Of a stretch of 64,000 nucleotides of DNA, positions 1 through 11,455 are shown in pieces. Below the pieces are notes generated by a model. The model did not search any database, had not been told where the DNA came from, and was given only the letters and a program-made list of their open reading frames with translations. The first letter of the stretch is position 1; each line of letters starts with the position of its first letter. The DNA is from Gerris lacustris (lineage: Eukaryota; Arthropoda; Insecta; Hemiptera; Gerridae), in assembly GCA_951217055.1 (NCBI GenBank), contig OX578282.1:42336329-42400328 (forward strand), read 5' to 3'. Made by a program: the position numbers and the translations under genes.

Positions 1-1004
1 TTACGCATGCAAAAAATGTACGAGGTGGTCCTACCGAAATATTTATAGGCACACCTGTTCAATGAAGAAGCAGACTATAATAGAATGAACATTTTATCTA
101 TATAAGACCTTGTACTTCATGTCTCAAATTCAAAATGGCGTGTTCAAGATAATTTTTTTTTTCCATCTTAAAAACAAGATAAGATCCTAAAAAATATTGG
201 TTAGAAAAATGTTTATTAGTACATTATTCTAAACTAAATTTAAAAAAATGTAATAGATAATGAAGACTACTGGCTCATTGAACTGGTACTCAAGGCCATA
301 CTAAATACAACGTAACACCAATTATATAGTTAGGTTCAATTACCAAAAAGATAAACTAAATAATACACATTTTATCCGATATTTGTAAGATCCGGCCCGG
401 AGGACCAAAATAAATTTAGATCAATTCGATATTACATTTTGAATCTCTTCCAACCTGATTATTATTATTATTATTTTACAGGACCAAACTTAATTTGAAT
501 TGCTTTACAAGACGTTTGATTTTTTATGAACGTCCTTCAGATAAAGAGATATAACTCGTTCTGAATAATATATTAATAATAGCAGTGATCTGATATGAAA
601 GTAAAAAAGGGGTAGATCTACTTATTTTTAAATCATATCTAAGAATAATTATTTCATTAACTGACTCATAACTTAATCATTATTTCGTGTTTAAAAGCTA
701 ATACATAACTCTTAGCGGAAATTACAGTCTAGTATTTAAAACTTTCACGATGAATCTTAAAAACTAATATAAGTACCTAAATTAGCACATAGTTTTAAAT
801 AAGTCTTAATTAAGTTATTTTGGATAACAACTAAGTTATTATATTGTAGGAGATGTTAAATCACTTCTAATATTACAAAAAAAAGGTAGAAAAATCAGTC
901 CAAAGAACTCAAAAAAACTTGCACATTTACATATTATAGTTATAATGAATTTAAATTTAAAACTATACTTAAAAGCGTTCATCAGGTGCTTGTTTACACA
1001 TTGC
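1..1004. other. AT-rich unique DNA, no gene seen
   Basis: No open frame of interest and no repeat shared with the rest of the window were found. There is a short (ATT)n run near 460-477. It is probably intergenic or intronic. Confidence 0.5.
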
Positions 1005-1432
1005 CTTTTCAATTTTCAACCAAATAAAATGTATTTACCTCAATAAATCGGAAACTAGATTTTTCCTAGCAAAACAAATTAGGGTTAGATTTGTATTTCA
1101 TATACTTTCATCACTTTTGAACAAAATTGTAAAACAGTGAATAAAAAATAAATTTATCTACGCTTTATTAGTTTTTTTTTTTGGGGGGGGGGGGGGGGGA
1201 GCCCCAAACTTAGAAGTACATTTAATTTCTTAATTTTGCCGACGGGTATGATTTTATTGAAAATGTATGCAAAATTTCATCGAAAAGGGCACGGTAAAAA
1301 AAAAAAAAATTAAAGACCACTATTTTTCGACTTCAAACGATTTAATTCAACAAAATCTCACAATCGAATTCTTGCACCCTCACAATACTTTTATAAATAT
1401 TATACTTCGTAAATGAGAATGAAAAAAAAAAT
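1005..1432 (-). mobile_element. degenerate copy of the ACTTTCTC-TIR element family
   Basis: The stretch aligns by eye with the copies at 6809-7370, 19328-19804 and 20547-21008. It has the 'actagatttttcc' block, the 'gggtatgattttattga' block, the 'caaaatctcacaatcgaatt' block and a terminal 'aaatgagaatgaa'. The element's native T-run followed by G-run has expanded here to about 11 T and 17 G (1172-1199). No coding capacity is visible. It is older and more diverged than the other copies. Confidence 0.6.
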
Positions 1433-2128
1433 TATGTATGTATCAATTCGATTATCAGGAATTGACGAACCCAAGAAGAATCTTCGAATAAAAATATGCG
1501 CTATAATATGAAGTAGTAACTGGAAATAATTTAGTATTCTGGACAATTTAATGAACTGCAAATTGGAAGTTTTTAAGTCCGAGATTTAGAGATCAACAAT
1601 ACAAATAGAAATATCGAAAAAACAAATTAAACAACAATTAATTGAAACGTAATTTATTTAAATTAGTAATTAGCTACTGTATGTGTATAGGACTAATTAA
1701 TACGGATTTGTATCTAGCTGAGATATATATATTTCTAGGAGTAGTTAAAGTCAGCTGGCCTGTATGTTACTTCAACCATGAACTAACAGATATTTACTTG
1801 GATAAAATCTTGTTTTTTATCTAAAAATTAGATGATGTATTCCTGTTAATTCTCTTCACGTATTAGAGTAGAATAGTTTAATTTGTTAATAATGTCTAAT
1901 ATTTATATTAATCATTTGAAAAGGTAATTATGAAAAATGATTACTATTAAGATAATGTGAAATTTATTGATATTTTAACAAGGCGATGTTAATAATTATT
2001 AATTACTTTGTTAAAGTAAAAATAGAATGTTTGTAATAGACTGATTTCAAAACTGTTGTAGTATTGATAAAAACAACTCTTAGAAGTATAATAATATAAG
2101 GAAATAAATTGGCCAACTAAGTGATTTT
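1433..2128. other. AT-rich unique DNA
   Basis: A 60-codon open frame at 1642-1824 has no recognisable motif and is about what chance gives in AT-rich DNA. Nothing else was seen. Confidence 0.45.
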
Positions 2129-2475
2129 AAAGGGTCCGTAGCCAAGTTAACAAATAGAACGAGTTCGTTAACCAGCATACTCTGTCTAGTTATATCAATA
2201 TGGCGATCATCTTAAATATATATGTATAAGATTGGAGTGGTGTCTGTACATTTATTCAATTGGGCTCAAATTTTGTATTTCCACTAAATGAGTAATCCTC
2301 ATGACGAATTTAAGTTTAGAAAATGTTGTCTGTTTGTCTGTGCGTCAATCATATCCAAACGGCTGATCAGATTTAGTCGGTTTTTGGGTACAGTGTTAAG
2401 CTCAATTCTGAGGATATTATAGCCTACAACCTTTTCAGCTCTACGTGGGGCGGAGAACGGGGTTTCTAAATAAAT
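2129..2475. repeat. degenerate interspersed repeat
   Basis: It begins with 'agggtccgtagcca', resembling the terminus of the element at 4392-5111. It contains a 'gtctgtttgtctgtgcg' tract of the kind found inside several repeats here. Too degraded to classify. Confidence 0.3.
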
Positions 2476-3033
2476 TTAAAAATTCTAATTTTATTCTTTT
2501 ATAAAAAATGTTTTTAACCAAAGTTGCAGAAGAAGCTACAGACAATATTTTATGTTTTGTAAAAATTTCTGTAGGAAGAACTGTTTTCAACCACTGTCAA
2601 AAAAATATATAGCGTTATTTTTTAAACAAATCAAGACAATAGTTTATAAATCATGCCTAAACCTTTACTAACATAATTATCACTTCTTTAAAATGCTAAA
2701 ATAAAATCTACGAGAGTATGTGTAGTATAATAATTTATAAATTATATTAACAACCTCCAATAGGGATTTTATAAAATTGTATCCCTAAGGCGAACAACAT
2801 AGGGGTCAAAGTAAGAAAAGAGGGGGAATTGAGCCCAGACTGATCTTCCAAAGTTAGCAAGTTAATACTTGAGAAAGGGCTCTTATTTTGTATGTAAGCA
2901 TAAATATTAATAAAAGATAATTCCAATTTCAGCCAAGGGATGTGAGAGACACGAGGGATACATAAGGAAAACACAACTGCTTTTCCAGGAAAGTTATATA
3001 TTAAGAATTTTTCTTCAGTAGTCGGAATCAATT
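2476..3033. other. AT-rich DNA, no gene seen
   Basis: A 94-codon minus-strand open frame (2747-3031) has no recognisable domain and no start context or splice structure that would support it. No repeat was identified. Confidence 0.4.
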
Positions 3034-3150
3034 ACTAATTTGGGATATTTGTAAAGTATCTTATCGAAGAGGAGGGGGTGCAGAAATAAGGGGGAGGGAT
3101 AGAATCTTGATATTCTCACTTAGTAAAATAATTTAAATGTCCGTATTAAG
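3034..3150 (+). mobile_element. Helitron-1 related fragment
   Basis: The segment from 'aatttgggatatttgtaaagt' to 'tagtaaaataatttaaatg' matches the 3' part of the Helitron at 49144-51080 (about 50904-51015). The shared order is 'ggatatttgtaa', 'gaggag', 'agaaata', 'gatagaatct', 'gatattct', 'agtaaaataattta'. It is a truncated non-autonomous piece. Confidence 0.55.
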
Positions 3151-3302
3151 TAAGTATACGTACGTTTATATAGGTCGCTATCATGACATTTATTTGTATT
3201 CTTACATTTATAATTTGATTTGTGGTGTGATTACAGTTTATTAAATATAATGTATATTAATTATCTATAATATATAGTATTATATATAATATATCTGAAA
3301 TA

Positions 3303-3308
<6 letters not shown>

Positions 3309-3378
<70 letters not shown>
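3309..3378. repeat. (TA)n microsatellite
   Basis: About 35 uninterrupted TA units, flanked by imperfect TA-rich palindromic sequence. Confidence 0.97.
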
Positions 3379-3382
<4 letters not shown>

Positions 3383-4391
3383 CATGTATATATTATATCA
3401 AATATAATATTATATATAAAAATAAATACACCGATAGCGTAAAATGACATCTTTATCTATACTAACGAATAAACAGTCGGAATATATTTTTTTTTAATAT
3501 ATAGTTTAAAATTAGAAAATGAAAAATAATTTAAAACAAGATAAACATAAAATTTTCCCCGATAACAAATTTACAAATCAAATGAAATATAAATGTATTT
3601 AAAATATTTCATCTCAACACGATGGGATAATTTATTTTTTCAATTTCATGCTTTCATAAACATTTATTTTGGCACCGAATTCAAAGTGGAAAGGGATTTC
3701 CCGTTGTTATTTTGTCTTTGTTCTATTTTGTGGACAACATGGGTCCAAAATGTATAATCGCCAGCTAATTAAAAAAACAAAAAAAAAACAGCTTTAACAA
3801 TAGTCGCTCGAAAGACAAAAAGATAATTAGAACCGCCCCCACAATGAACGGTTTTAAATAAGAGATTCTTGTTTTTTTTTATTTAGCTTTTTGTATTAAG
3901 AGTTTGATGCCAAGATAAATCTACATCAGAACAGTTTTAATGTATTCAAATATAATCAATATTTTTACGCCATTTATAAAATAATAACAGAGAAGTAAAC
4001 GATCGTAAACTACACAAGAGAAGAGTAATTGCTCCATCTAACGGTACAAGTTAAAACTAATAACACTTCTTTCACACATCGTATATTATATTCACTTAAG
4101 TAATAATAGGGTTAAGTTAAGCGTGGTCAAGAAGCTTGTCTCATCTTGGCATTTAAACCCAGACACTCTCAGTTGGAGTATAAATATCTATATATTATCC
4201 ATACCTATGATTCTTTATGTATATACAAATGAATAATCCAATAGTGTACCAATGACAGTTTTAGCTATCAAAATTAATAAACCCATCTATATCGGGGAGA
4301 AAGTGAATATATTGGACACGGGGTTACATTATACTGCTTAAAAACGCGCCATATTGACAATGTTTCCACTCCTCACATCTCAGTGTTGCTC
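3379..4391. other. AT-rich unique DNA
   Basis: No gene or recognisable repeat was seen. A few homopolymer A/T runs are present. Confidence 0.45.
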
Positions 4392-5111
4392 TTTTTAGGG
4401 TCCGTAGGCAAAACCAAGGACCCTTATATTTTCCTGCGTGTGTCTGTCCGTCCGTCTGGTGGCCTGCTCTCATGGCTACAACTTTCTTCCAATCACTTTG
4501 AAATTTTGCATGTATGTGCCTTGTACCTACCCACATATTTTAAAAATATAGCGATTTAAAAAAAAAAAATTTTCAAAAACATATTAAGGTAAAAAAACTT
4601 AAGCGTTAAATTGTTTTTATTTTTTTTCGACACCGGTGAGGGATATGAAAGGGTACGTCGATCAGATTACAAAAATATAATTCTTTGGTTATAACTTTGA
4701 TAGGGCGAGCGTAGGCAAGTTTGAAGTGGGTGTGAAACGTGCCCCCCCCCCCTCTATCTCGTTTATGTAAAGTGCAAAAAATCTGAAAAAAATCCTGCAC
4801 ATTCTTCGACCAAAAGTAGACACCACTTTTTTGGAATTTTGAAAAAAAAATTATATTATTTCTTATTGACAAAATACGTTTTTTTTATAATTATGGTCTT
4901 TTCGATGTATTTATGTGGTTATAGTCCGGTGTAGTGGCAAAAAATACTTTATCAGAGTGTGTTTTGAGAATATCGGACCCTTAGGATAGTTCAAAGTAAG
5001 CTTTTTAGCATTTAAAAAAAAAAAACACTGTTTATACACTTTACAGTTAAACACGATACAGTGTGGCCTACGGACCCTCGCTGTGTGCTGACTAGCACAC
5101 ACTTGACCTGT
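4392..5111 (+). mobile_element. non-autonomous element with AGGGTCCGTAGGC inverted ends, copy 1
   Basis: AGGGTCCGTAGGC at 4397-4409 is mirrored by GCCTACGGACCCT at 5066-5078. Homology with the copy at 40056-40760 continues beyond it through a TGTGTGCT..AGCACACA hairpin to 'cttgacctg'. The interior includes 'ccttatattttcctgcgtg', a (GTCC)n-like tract and a C-run near 4742-4751. There is no coding capacity. The hairpin close to one end is Helitron-like, while the inverted subterminal motif is TIR-like, so the class is uncertain. Confidence 0.7.
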
Positions 5112-5483
5112 TTATTACATTTAAAAACATGTTATATCAGTTTGGCTGGCTTAACCTTTAACGAGAAGCTTTTACTCGACATTTTTCAGTTTTTTGTTTC
5201 TTTGTTTCTAACTTTGTTGATCTAATATTTGTTGTGTTTTAAATTTTTCTACATTCTATTAATGGAAAGATCATTATTTGGAGTATTTAAAATTCCATCA
5301 AGGTTTGGTAAGAAAAGATTTCCTGTTAACGTACTCAGAGCACTCGGGATTTTATTAGATAGTCAAGGGGATAGTTTGAAAATGTGTCCAAACTATCCCC
5401 CTAATTGTTTGTTGTTGTGATCTAACTATTTATAACTAAATAGGACTAAATTATTTTGTTTTCTGTTTCTTTCTGAACGTATA
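5112..5483. other. AT-rich DNA with a 12 bp hairpin
   Basis: A perfect inverted repeat (GGGGATAGTTTG at 5367-5378, complement at 5389-5400, 10 nt loop) sits here. A 63-codon frame (5229-5420) just upstream of the psq fragment has no recognised domain. It could be a decayed 5' part of that gene, but this is not supported. Confidence 0.35.
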
Positions 5484-5766
5484 GGAGATAAACAAAAGCG
5501 TTGTGTTGAAAAAGACATCAGGGTTGCAGTGGAAGATGTGATAAGAAGTGGAACGTCACTTTGTATTGCAGCTGCACGACATAAAGTGAAGAAATCAAAA
5601 CTGGGCCAACTAGTGAACAAGGCCAGAGAATGGTGGTATAGAAAATATAGTTTTCAAAACAAATTTTAGAAAAAGACAAATTTTCCAGATGATATAGAAC
5701 AATCATTGGCTCAGTACTTACAAACGTGCTCTAAAGCCGTTAAAAGATGCCAATTGTCGAGATAAT
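5484..5766 (+). pseudogene. pogo-type transposase N-terminal (psq helix-turn-helix) fragment
   Basis: From 5484 one frame reads GDKQKRCVEKDIRVAVEDVI then RSGTSLCIAAARHKVKKSKL. This is the pattern of the psq-type helix-turn-helix of pogo/Tigger/jerky-like transposases, which bind element ends. It is preceded by a polypyrimidine tract ending in TATAG, a plausible 3' splice site. After a stop near 5634, a second piece following TTTTCCAG (about 5690) reads DIEQSLAQYLQTCSKA, which resembles the next conserved block of the same family. A short intron from about 5632 to 5690 (donor GTGGTA) would join them. The CENP-B-type second HTH and the DDE catalytic domain are not recognisable downstream, so this is a truncated relic. 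Confidence 0.6.
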
Positions 5767-6639
5767 AGTCAGGAGACAGTTTACTGGCATTAAATTATTG
5801 GCTAAGAGCCGCACTTTTGTTCAATTGTCCTGACAATTAACTGTACTGCCGCGACTATTTGTGTCTCTGTTTGAACGGGTTTAGTTCAACTGGATTGGCC
5901 AGCGATTGATCCGCAACCAGTTGGGGGAAACTGTACCCCGAAAATTGTCTCATCAACTATCATCAGGTAAACCCGGGTTAACATGTTTCACGGGCCAACC
6001 TTGATGAAAACAACAGAATTGGCCTATCAAAATAGCATAGAAAACTTAATAAAACTCCTGGCATCCGAGGTGGAGAATAAAAGTGCTGGATCAGAAAAAT
6101 AAAAAGAAATGTTCCTCTGCAAAAAGACGATTAATTCTCTCATCTTCCTCTCTACCAGAAAAGGGAAATATTTTAAGAACCGCAGATAGTAGCCAACTAA
6201 AAGGATCTGCGGTGAATGAGTCTTCTATATTTATAATATGACTATTCTCTATATAGATTGTACAACTTACTTAATTTTTTATGTATCGCACTTGTTAGAT
6301 TACTTTACACAAAGACTTGTAGAGCAAGACTGCATTGATGTACTAAGTGAGCAGTGAGTAGAGGTGAGACAAGAGTTACTAATTACTACCGAATATAATA
6401 AGCATGTGAGAGACCCAACCCGACTCACTGACTTACTAACCTACATCTCCTAAACACTTCTCTCTTATAGCCTACCCCAACAACAACGTCCTTCCCACAA
6501 CTACTACTTACAGTGTACCGTGTACCTACTACAAACTCCTACTAACTTCATATTAATTACCAAAAATAAAATAATAATATGCAGTGAATGAGGTTGAGAG
6601 ATAAAACATTCCAACAGAACATTCCACACGGAATTCATA
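5767..6639. other. unclassified DNA downstream of the pogo fragment
   Basis: Somewhat GC-richer than average to about 6000 ('ccgcaaccagttggggg', 'cccgggttaac'), which may be decayed transposase sequence that I cannot read. The rest is AT-rich unique DNA. Confidence 0.3.
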
Positions 6640-6690
6640 ACACCGATAAACCTGGGTTCGACTCGCAGAATGGTGATACATGTTCTATTT
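6640..6690 (+). mobile_element. tRNA-derived SINE remnant
   Basis: GGGTTCGACTCGCAG contains a near-consensus RNA polymerase III B box (10 of 11). The surrounding 'aacaccgataaacctgg' and 'tggtgatacatgtt' parallel the minus-strand SINE at 22105-22236. No A box is visible, so it is 5' truncated. Confidence 0.4.
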
Positions 6691-6808
6691 GTATAAGATC
6701 ACATCGAATATATTTATTTCGTGCATGATTCATGTAAATGATTTCCACGAAGGTGATCCTCGAGAGAAAATATAAAGAGAAAAAATCGGTCCGAGAACAC
6801 TCAGACAA

Positions 6809-7370
6809 ACTTTCTCATATACGAGTTTATAATTACTTAGCCCAGTGTTTCCATTTATTAGTTTTCAAATGTACATTTAAATATTATTAAACATTTCTTC
6901 AAAATTTATCATAAAAATAACTCTTCCAGGGCGGGGAATCGAACCCGGGCTCTCTCCGTCCGCGTATTAAGTTTTTCTCTCAGGAACTAGATTTTTCCCG
7001 GGAAAACGGCTTATATCGTTGGATTCGTATTCAAATGGACTACATTTTAGAATTTTTTAATTAAAATCGTCGGAACCGTTTTACGAGAAATATTTTTTTT
7101 TCACGTTTTTTCAGAGTTTTTGGGGGGTAGCGCCCCCAAATTTGGAGCTAAAATTCATTTCTCGATTTCGCCTCGGGGTATGATTTTTGTGAACCTGTAT
7201 GCCAATTTTCGTCAAAATCGGCTCAGTAGTTTAGGCTCCAGGCTTCTGCACAGACGACAGACAGACATTTTTTAAAAACCACTTTTTTGGACTCAAAACG
7301 TGTAATTCCATCAAAATCTCAAAATCGAATTTTCGCGCCATCACAATACTTGCTCTTTATATGAGAAAGT
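6809..7370 (-). mobile_element. ACTTTCTCATATA-TIR element, long subfamily
   Basis: ACTTTCTCATATA at 6809 and TATATGAGAAAGT ending at 7370 form 13 bp inverted ends. The inside is nearly collinear, in reverse complement, with the copy at 37721-38316. It includes the tRNA-like module (6924-6986), 'tttttcccgggaaaac', an internal G-run/C-run (about 7122-7137), a GACAGACAGAC tract and 'caaaatctcaaaatcgaatt'. It has no ORF and is a non-autonomous DNA transposon of unknown superfamily. Confidence 0.75.
6924..6986 (-). other. tRNA-like module inside the TIR element
   Basis: On the minus strand the segment TTCCTGAG...CCCTGGAA has pairing ends like an acceptor stem. It has a perfect B box GGTTCGATTCC (6935-6945) in a T-arm-like context. 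The D-arm region is degraded. The same module occurs at 38140-38200. It is tRNA-derived, not a working tRNA. Confidence 0.55.
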
Positions 7371-8614
7371 AAAAATGGTGAATCCACGAGTTAGAGCAGC
7401 ATATTTGGGCAAGATTCCAATGTGAGCTTAATGAAAGCATGTAATTCAAAATATCACTTATTAATATCATTATTAAGAGACAAAGGCTGTTAAAATATCA
7501 GACGGAAATAAATTATTTCGCGCATTTATTCGTCACTTCATTCACATCACTAGCTTGAACAAATTGGCCGCCGTAAATTTATTGAGTTACATAATAATAA
7601 ATAATTCTATTGTTCGTCAAATCTTAATCTCTTTAAAGAAATGTATTAAATAATAAATTTAACTTCATCAATGATAATCGAACAATTGTTTGTTGTGGCA
7701 GGTGATAATCCTGTTAGAAAAAAACGTCCTCAATAGGACGATGTTATCGGATTTACACGCAAAGATGTCCTCACTGAAACTATGATGACATCAGTAGCGC
7801 GAAAGAAGCTGGTACAATGCGGGCACGAGGTTTTTTTCAGTTCGGTGGCGAAACATCGGTTTTAAGCCAAGTTCCAAGGCCTGGTTTGATCAGACCGGGG
7901 CCTCCGAAGGAGATAATGTTACCAGGTATTCGCCACTGCGGTAGGGTTTCCCATGTCACGTATTACAGTTTTATTGAAGAAATAGTGGAGTCCCATATAG
8001 TGGCTAACATCTGTGGTTTGATCCGCAACTGGTCTTTCAGACCACGACACAGTTCTATAGGTTTTTTATAAAATATACACTAGAAGAGTATCGTTTATCT
8101 AGATTGTTTGGGGATCGGAAAAGAAACGGCACAATATCTGATATCACAAACCAAATAAAAATCACAATGACCTTTAGCAAGATTGGTTTTAGTAGCCTAG
8201 TGTTCAAGTAAGAAGTAAAAAGAAAATGTCTAAACCAATAAAGGTTGACAAGTTACAGTAGAATAATGTAAAATATACAAATTCAACCTAAAAACTATAA
8301 ATTGACATCACCTCTTCTCACTAACGTAAAAAGTACTTACACATAAACAAAATGATGGTATATGTGTTGAGTTTAAAATGCTCCGAATATAAATATAAAA
8401 TATATATTTTCGCCAAATAATATTTGTTTTAAAAAACAGGCTGGGAACTTAATTAGAAGTACAGATAACCATGTAAAATATTTTTTTTTTCGAAAGAACA
8501 AAAAAGTAGATCCCCTATTAATAGACCAAGTAGAATTGACTAGATCTTCCGGAGGAGACCGCGTAAGAGATTTTGTGAATACCGACTCTGACGCTTCGAA
8601 CTCATTACATTGAT
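7371..8614. other. unclassified DNA with a GC-richer patch
   Basis: The 7790-8070 patch is less AT-rich and holds an 84-codon plus-strand frame (7817-8071; contains RHCGRVSHVTYYSFIEEIVE) that I do not recognise. It may be a decayed transposon or an exon remnant. The flanks are AT-rich. Confidence 0.3.
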
Positions 8615-8997
8615 AATTTTCAATGGACTTGCTCATAATGAAAGTCATTTACAACTTGTCGAGGATCACAAAATCTCTGACTTGGTCTTCTCCGAATGTT
8701 CGAGTCTTATTTGAATCTTGCACGTAATCCTAGGCTTAAAAATAGAATTGCCTTAAGGTTTAAAAAGAATGTAAGATATATCAACTGTCACTTAACTAAA
8801 TAATATAGGGACTTCTTTAGATTGTTACTCCCTTATAAAAAAGCAGAGGATAATTATTTCGTCATTCTATTTTTAAGCCTAGGATTACGTGCAAGATTCA
8901 AATAAGACTCGAACATTCGGAGAAGACCAAGTCAGAGATTTTGTGATCCTCGACAAGTTGTAAATGACTTTCATTATGAGCAAGTCCATTGAAAATT
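8615..8997. repeat. 134 bp perfect inverted duplication
   Basis: Bases 8615-8748 and 8864-8997 are exact reverse complements over 134 bp by direct reading, separated by 115 bp. The right arm lies inside the MITE at 8811-9181 and interrupts it. The left arm lies in otherwise unique sequence, so the right arm is the derived copy. Perfect identity implies a very recent event or an assembly artefact. Confidence 0.9.
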
Positions 8998-9181
8998 AAC
9001 AATCTAAAAAAGGTGTACGGGATGTTCTTCTTAAGACTGTTACTCCCTTCATAAAAACAAAAGTATGATATCTCTTTGACCCAAAGTACATTGGACTAAA
9101 ACATCTCTTTGTCTTAGTAGTTATTTAGTCAAGGTCATTTATATTCTAAAACAACATAGGGGAGTAACAATCTAAAGAAGT
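8811..9181 (+). mobile_element. ACTTCTTTAGATTGTTACTCCC MITE, interrupted copy
   Basis: Terminal ACTTCTTTAGATTGTTACTC (8811) is mirrored at 9161-9181. Compared with the intact copy at 46205-46442, this one has the same order of internal blocks. The expected 'ggagt' after 'gcagagg' (about 8850) is replaced by roughly 145 bp ending at 8997, after which 'aacaatctaaa' resumes. The insert is the right arm of the inverted duplication. It has no coding capacity. Confidence 0.85.
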
Positions 9182-9397
9182 TTGTAATACCTAATTTCAT
9201 TGAAACTGCTTAAGTACACTCTACGCGTACATACAAACGTCAGAAATACATTTTTTTTAAAAACAGCATTTTTGACCCAAGGAAAAAAAGTAACGAATTT
9301 ACCCACGGTACTTCCTCCCAAAAAAAAACTACTTACATAAGAAATAGATTTAACTCATGAAAATAATAATTAAGAAAAACGAAATGACTTGGTTAAC

Positions 9398-10440
<1,043 letters not shown>

Positions 10441-10608
10441 GTTCACTTTATTTATCATATACGTTAAGTAAAGTGAAATTAATGGCAATCTATGCATACA
10501 GATTATTTATTTGATAGCAGAGATTAAAATTAATAATTTCTAGGTATGGATCACCATCAATTTTACTTTATTTGACGTATACGTTAATTAAGTTAAATTA
10601 ATGGCGAC
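10441..10608. repeat. imperfect direct repeat of a palindromic motif
   Basis: 'actttatttatcatatacgt..attaatggcaatct' (10445-10490) recurs as 'actttatttgacgtatacgt..attaatggcgact' (10563-10608). Each copy is itself partly self-complementary. Confidence 0.55.
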
Positions 10609-10659
10609 TTAAAAATTATTAATTTTCAACTCACAACATTCAAATTAAAACAAGGTGCC

Positions 10660-11036
10660 GAAGATCGAAAGAGCACATGTAAACCTTTACTTTACTAAAT
10701 ATTTCTAAACTTTTTGATTCCGTGTCTGTCTGTCAGCCGCTCAACTTTTGCGAACTATTATATCTTAAAAACAGCTTCATAAGTACTTATCTGACTAGTA
10801 TGAAACTTTTATAGTTTATCGAAAGTAACCCGCAGATAGCCCCACATTAACTTGAACTGTCTGCGCTCTTTAACTTTTGCTAAATTGATACTTCAATTCA
10901 CGAAAAAATCAAAACAATTTTAACACATTAAAAAAACGGGGGAAACAAACAAATTAGACAATTATGGCTTGTAAAAGCATAAAATCAATAAAGTACTTGA
11001 TAGGATGCGAGGAAGCTATGTGCCACACCAATTGAC
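10660..11036 (+). repeat. interspersed repeat ending in GCGAGGAAGCTATGTGCCAC
   Basis: It matches 57725-58000 in reverse complement over about 300 bp. Shared blocks include 'taaaagcataaaatcaata', 'caatttt', 'gatacttcaatt' and 'gtaacccgcagatag'. The 25-35 bp terminus at 11003-11036 also occurs alone at 52877-52900 and 53660-53685. The class is unknown; the conserved end is the diagnostic part. Confidence 0.65.
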
Positions 11037-11040
11037 GGTT

Positions 11041-11455
11041 TATTTTTGAGCTGAGCGAAGCGAAGCTCTTATACTACACTTTGAATTTGTTTGGAAACAT
11101 ACTCCTCCTGAACGGCTGAACCGATCCTCATAAAATTCGACACGGTCAATGTGACCAACCACAGGAAAGTATAAATCTGAAATGGTCCAAATAGGTACAC
11201 AGGGGTACGCGGTACAGAAGTATCCTCCTGTAGGGCTGAGCCAATCCGCACAAAATGCGGCACGGTCAATGTGACCAACCACAGGAAAGTATAAATCTGA
11301 AATGGTCCAAATTGGTACACAAGGGTACGGGGTACAAAAGTTAAAATCGTATATGTCCTTCATGATGCATGTCGTTGGAATGCTCTTTAAGAGTACAGTT
11401 ATTGTTGTTATGTTCACTTTTGTCATATTTTCATTTAAGAGAGGGGTAAAATAGA
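11041..11455 (+). mobile_element. Helitron-1 related element with two ~121 bp internal units
   Basis: Two tandem units (about 11100-11222 and 11223-11343) share 'cggtcaatgtgaccaacc', 'aggaaagtataaatctgaaa' and 'ggtacacaggggtacg'. The following block (CTTCATGATGCAT, 'ctctttaagagtacag', TTTGTCATATTTTCATTT, 'aggggtaaaat') is the same as in the repeat units of the Helitron at 49144-51080. Open frames on the minus strand simply reflect the tandem unit. Confidence 0.65.

Noticed and set aside
7817..8071. 84-codon frame in a GC-richer patch as a gene
   Set aside because: No recognisable motif; kept only as part of an unclassified region.
11040..11426. 128-codon minus-strand frame with an internal peptide repeat
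   Set aside because: The peptide repeat is simply the 121 bp tandem unit of a Helitron-related element.
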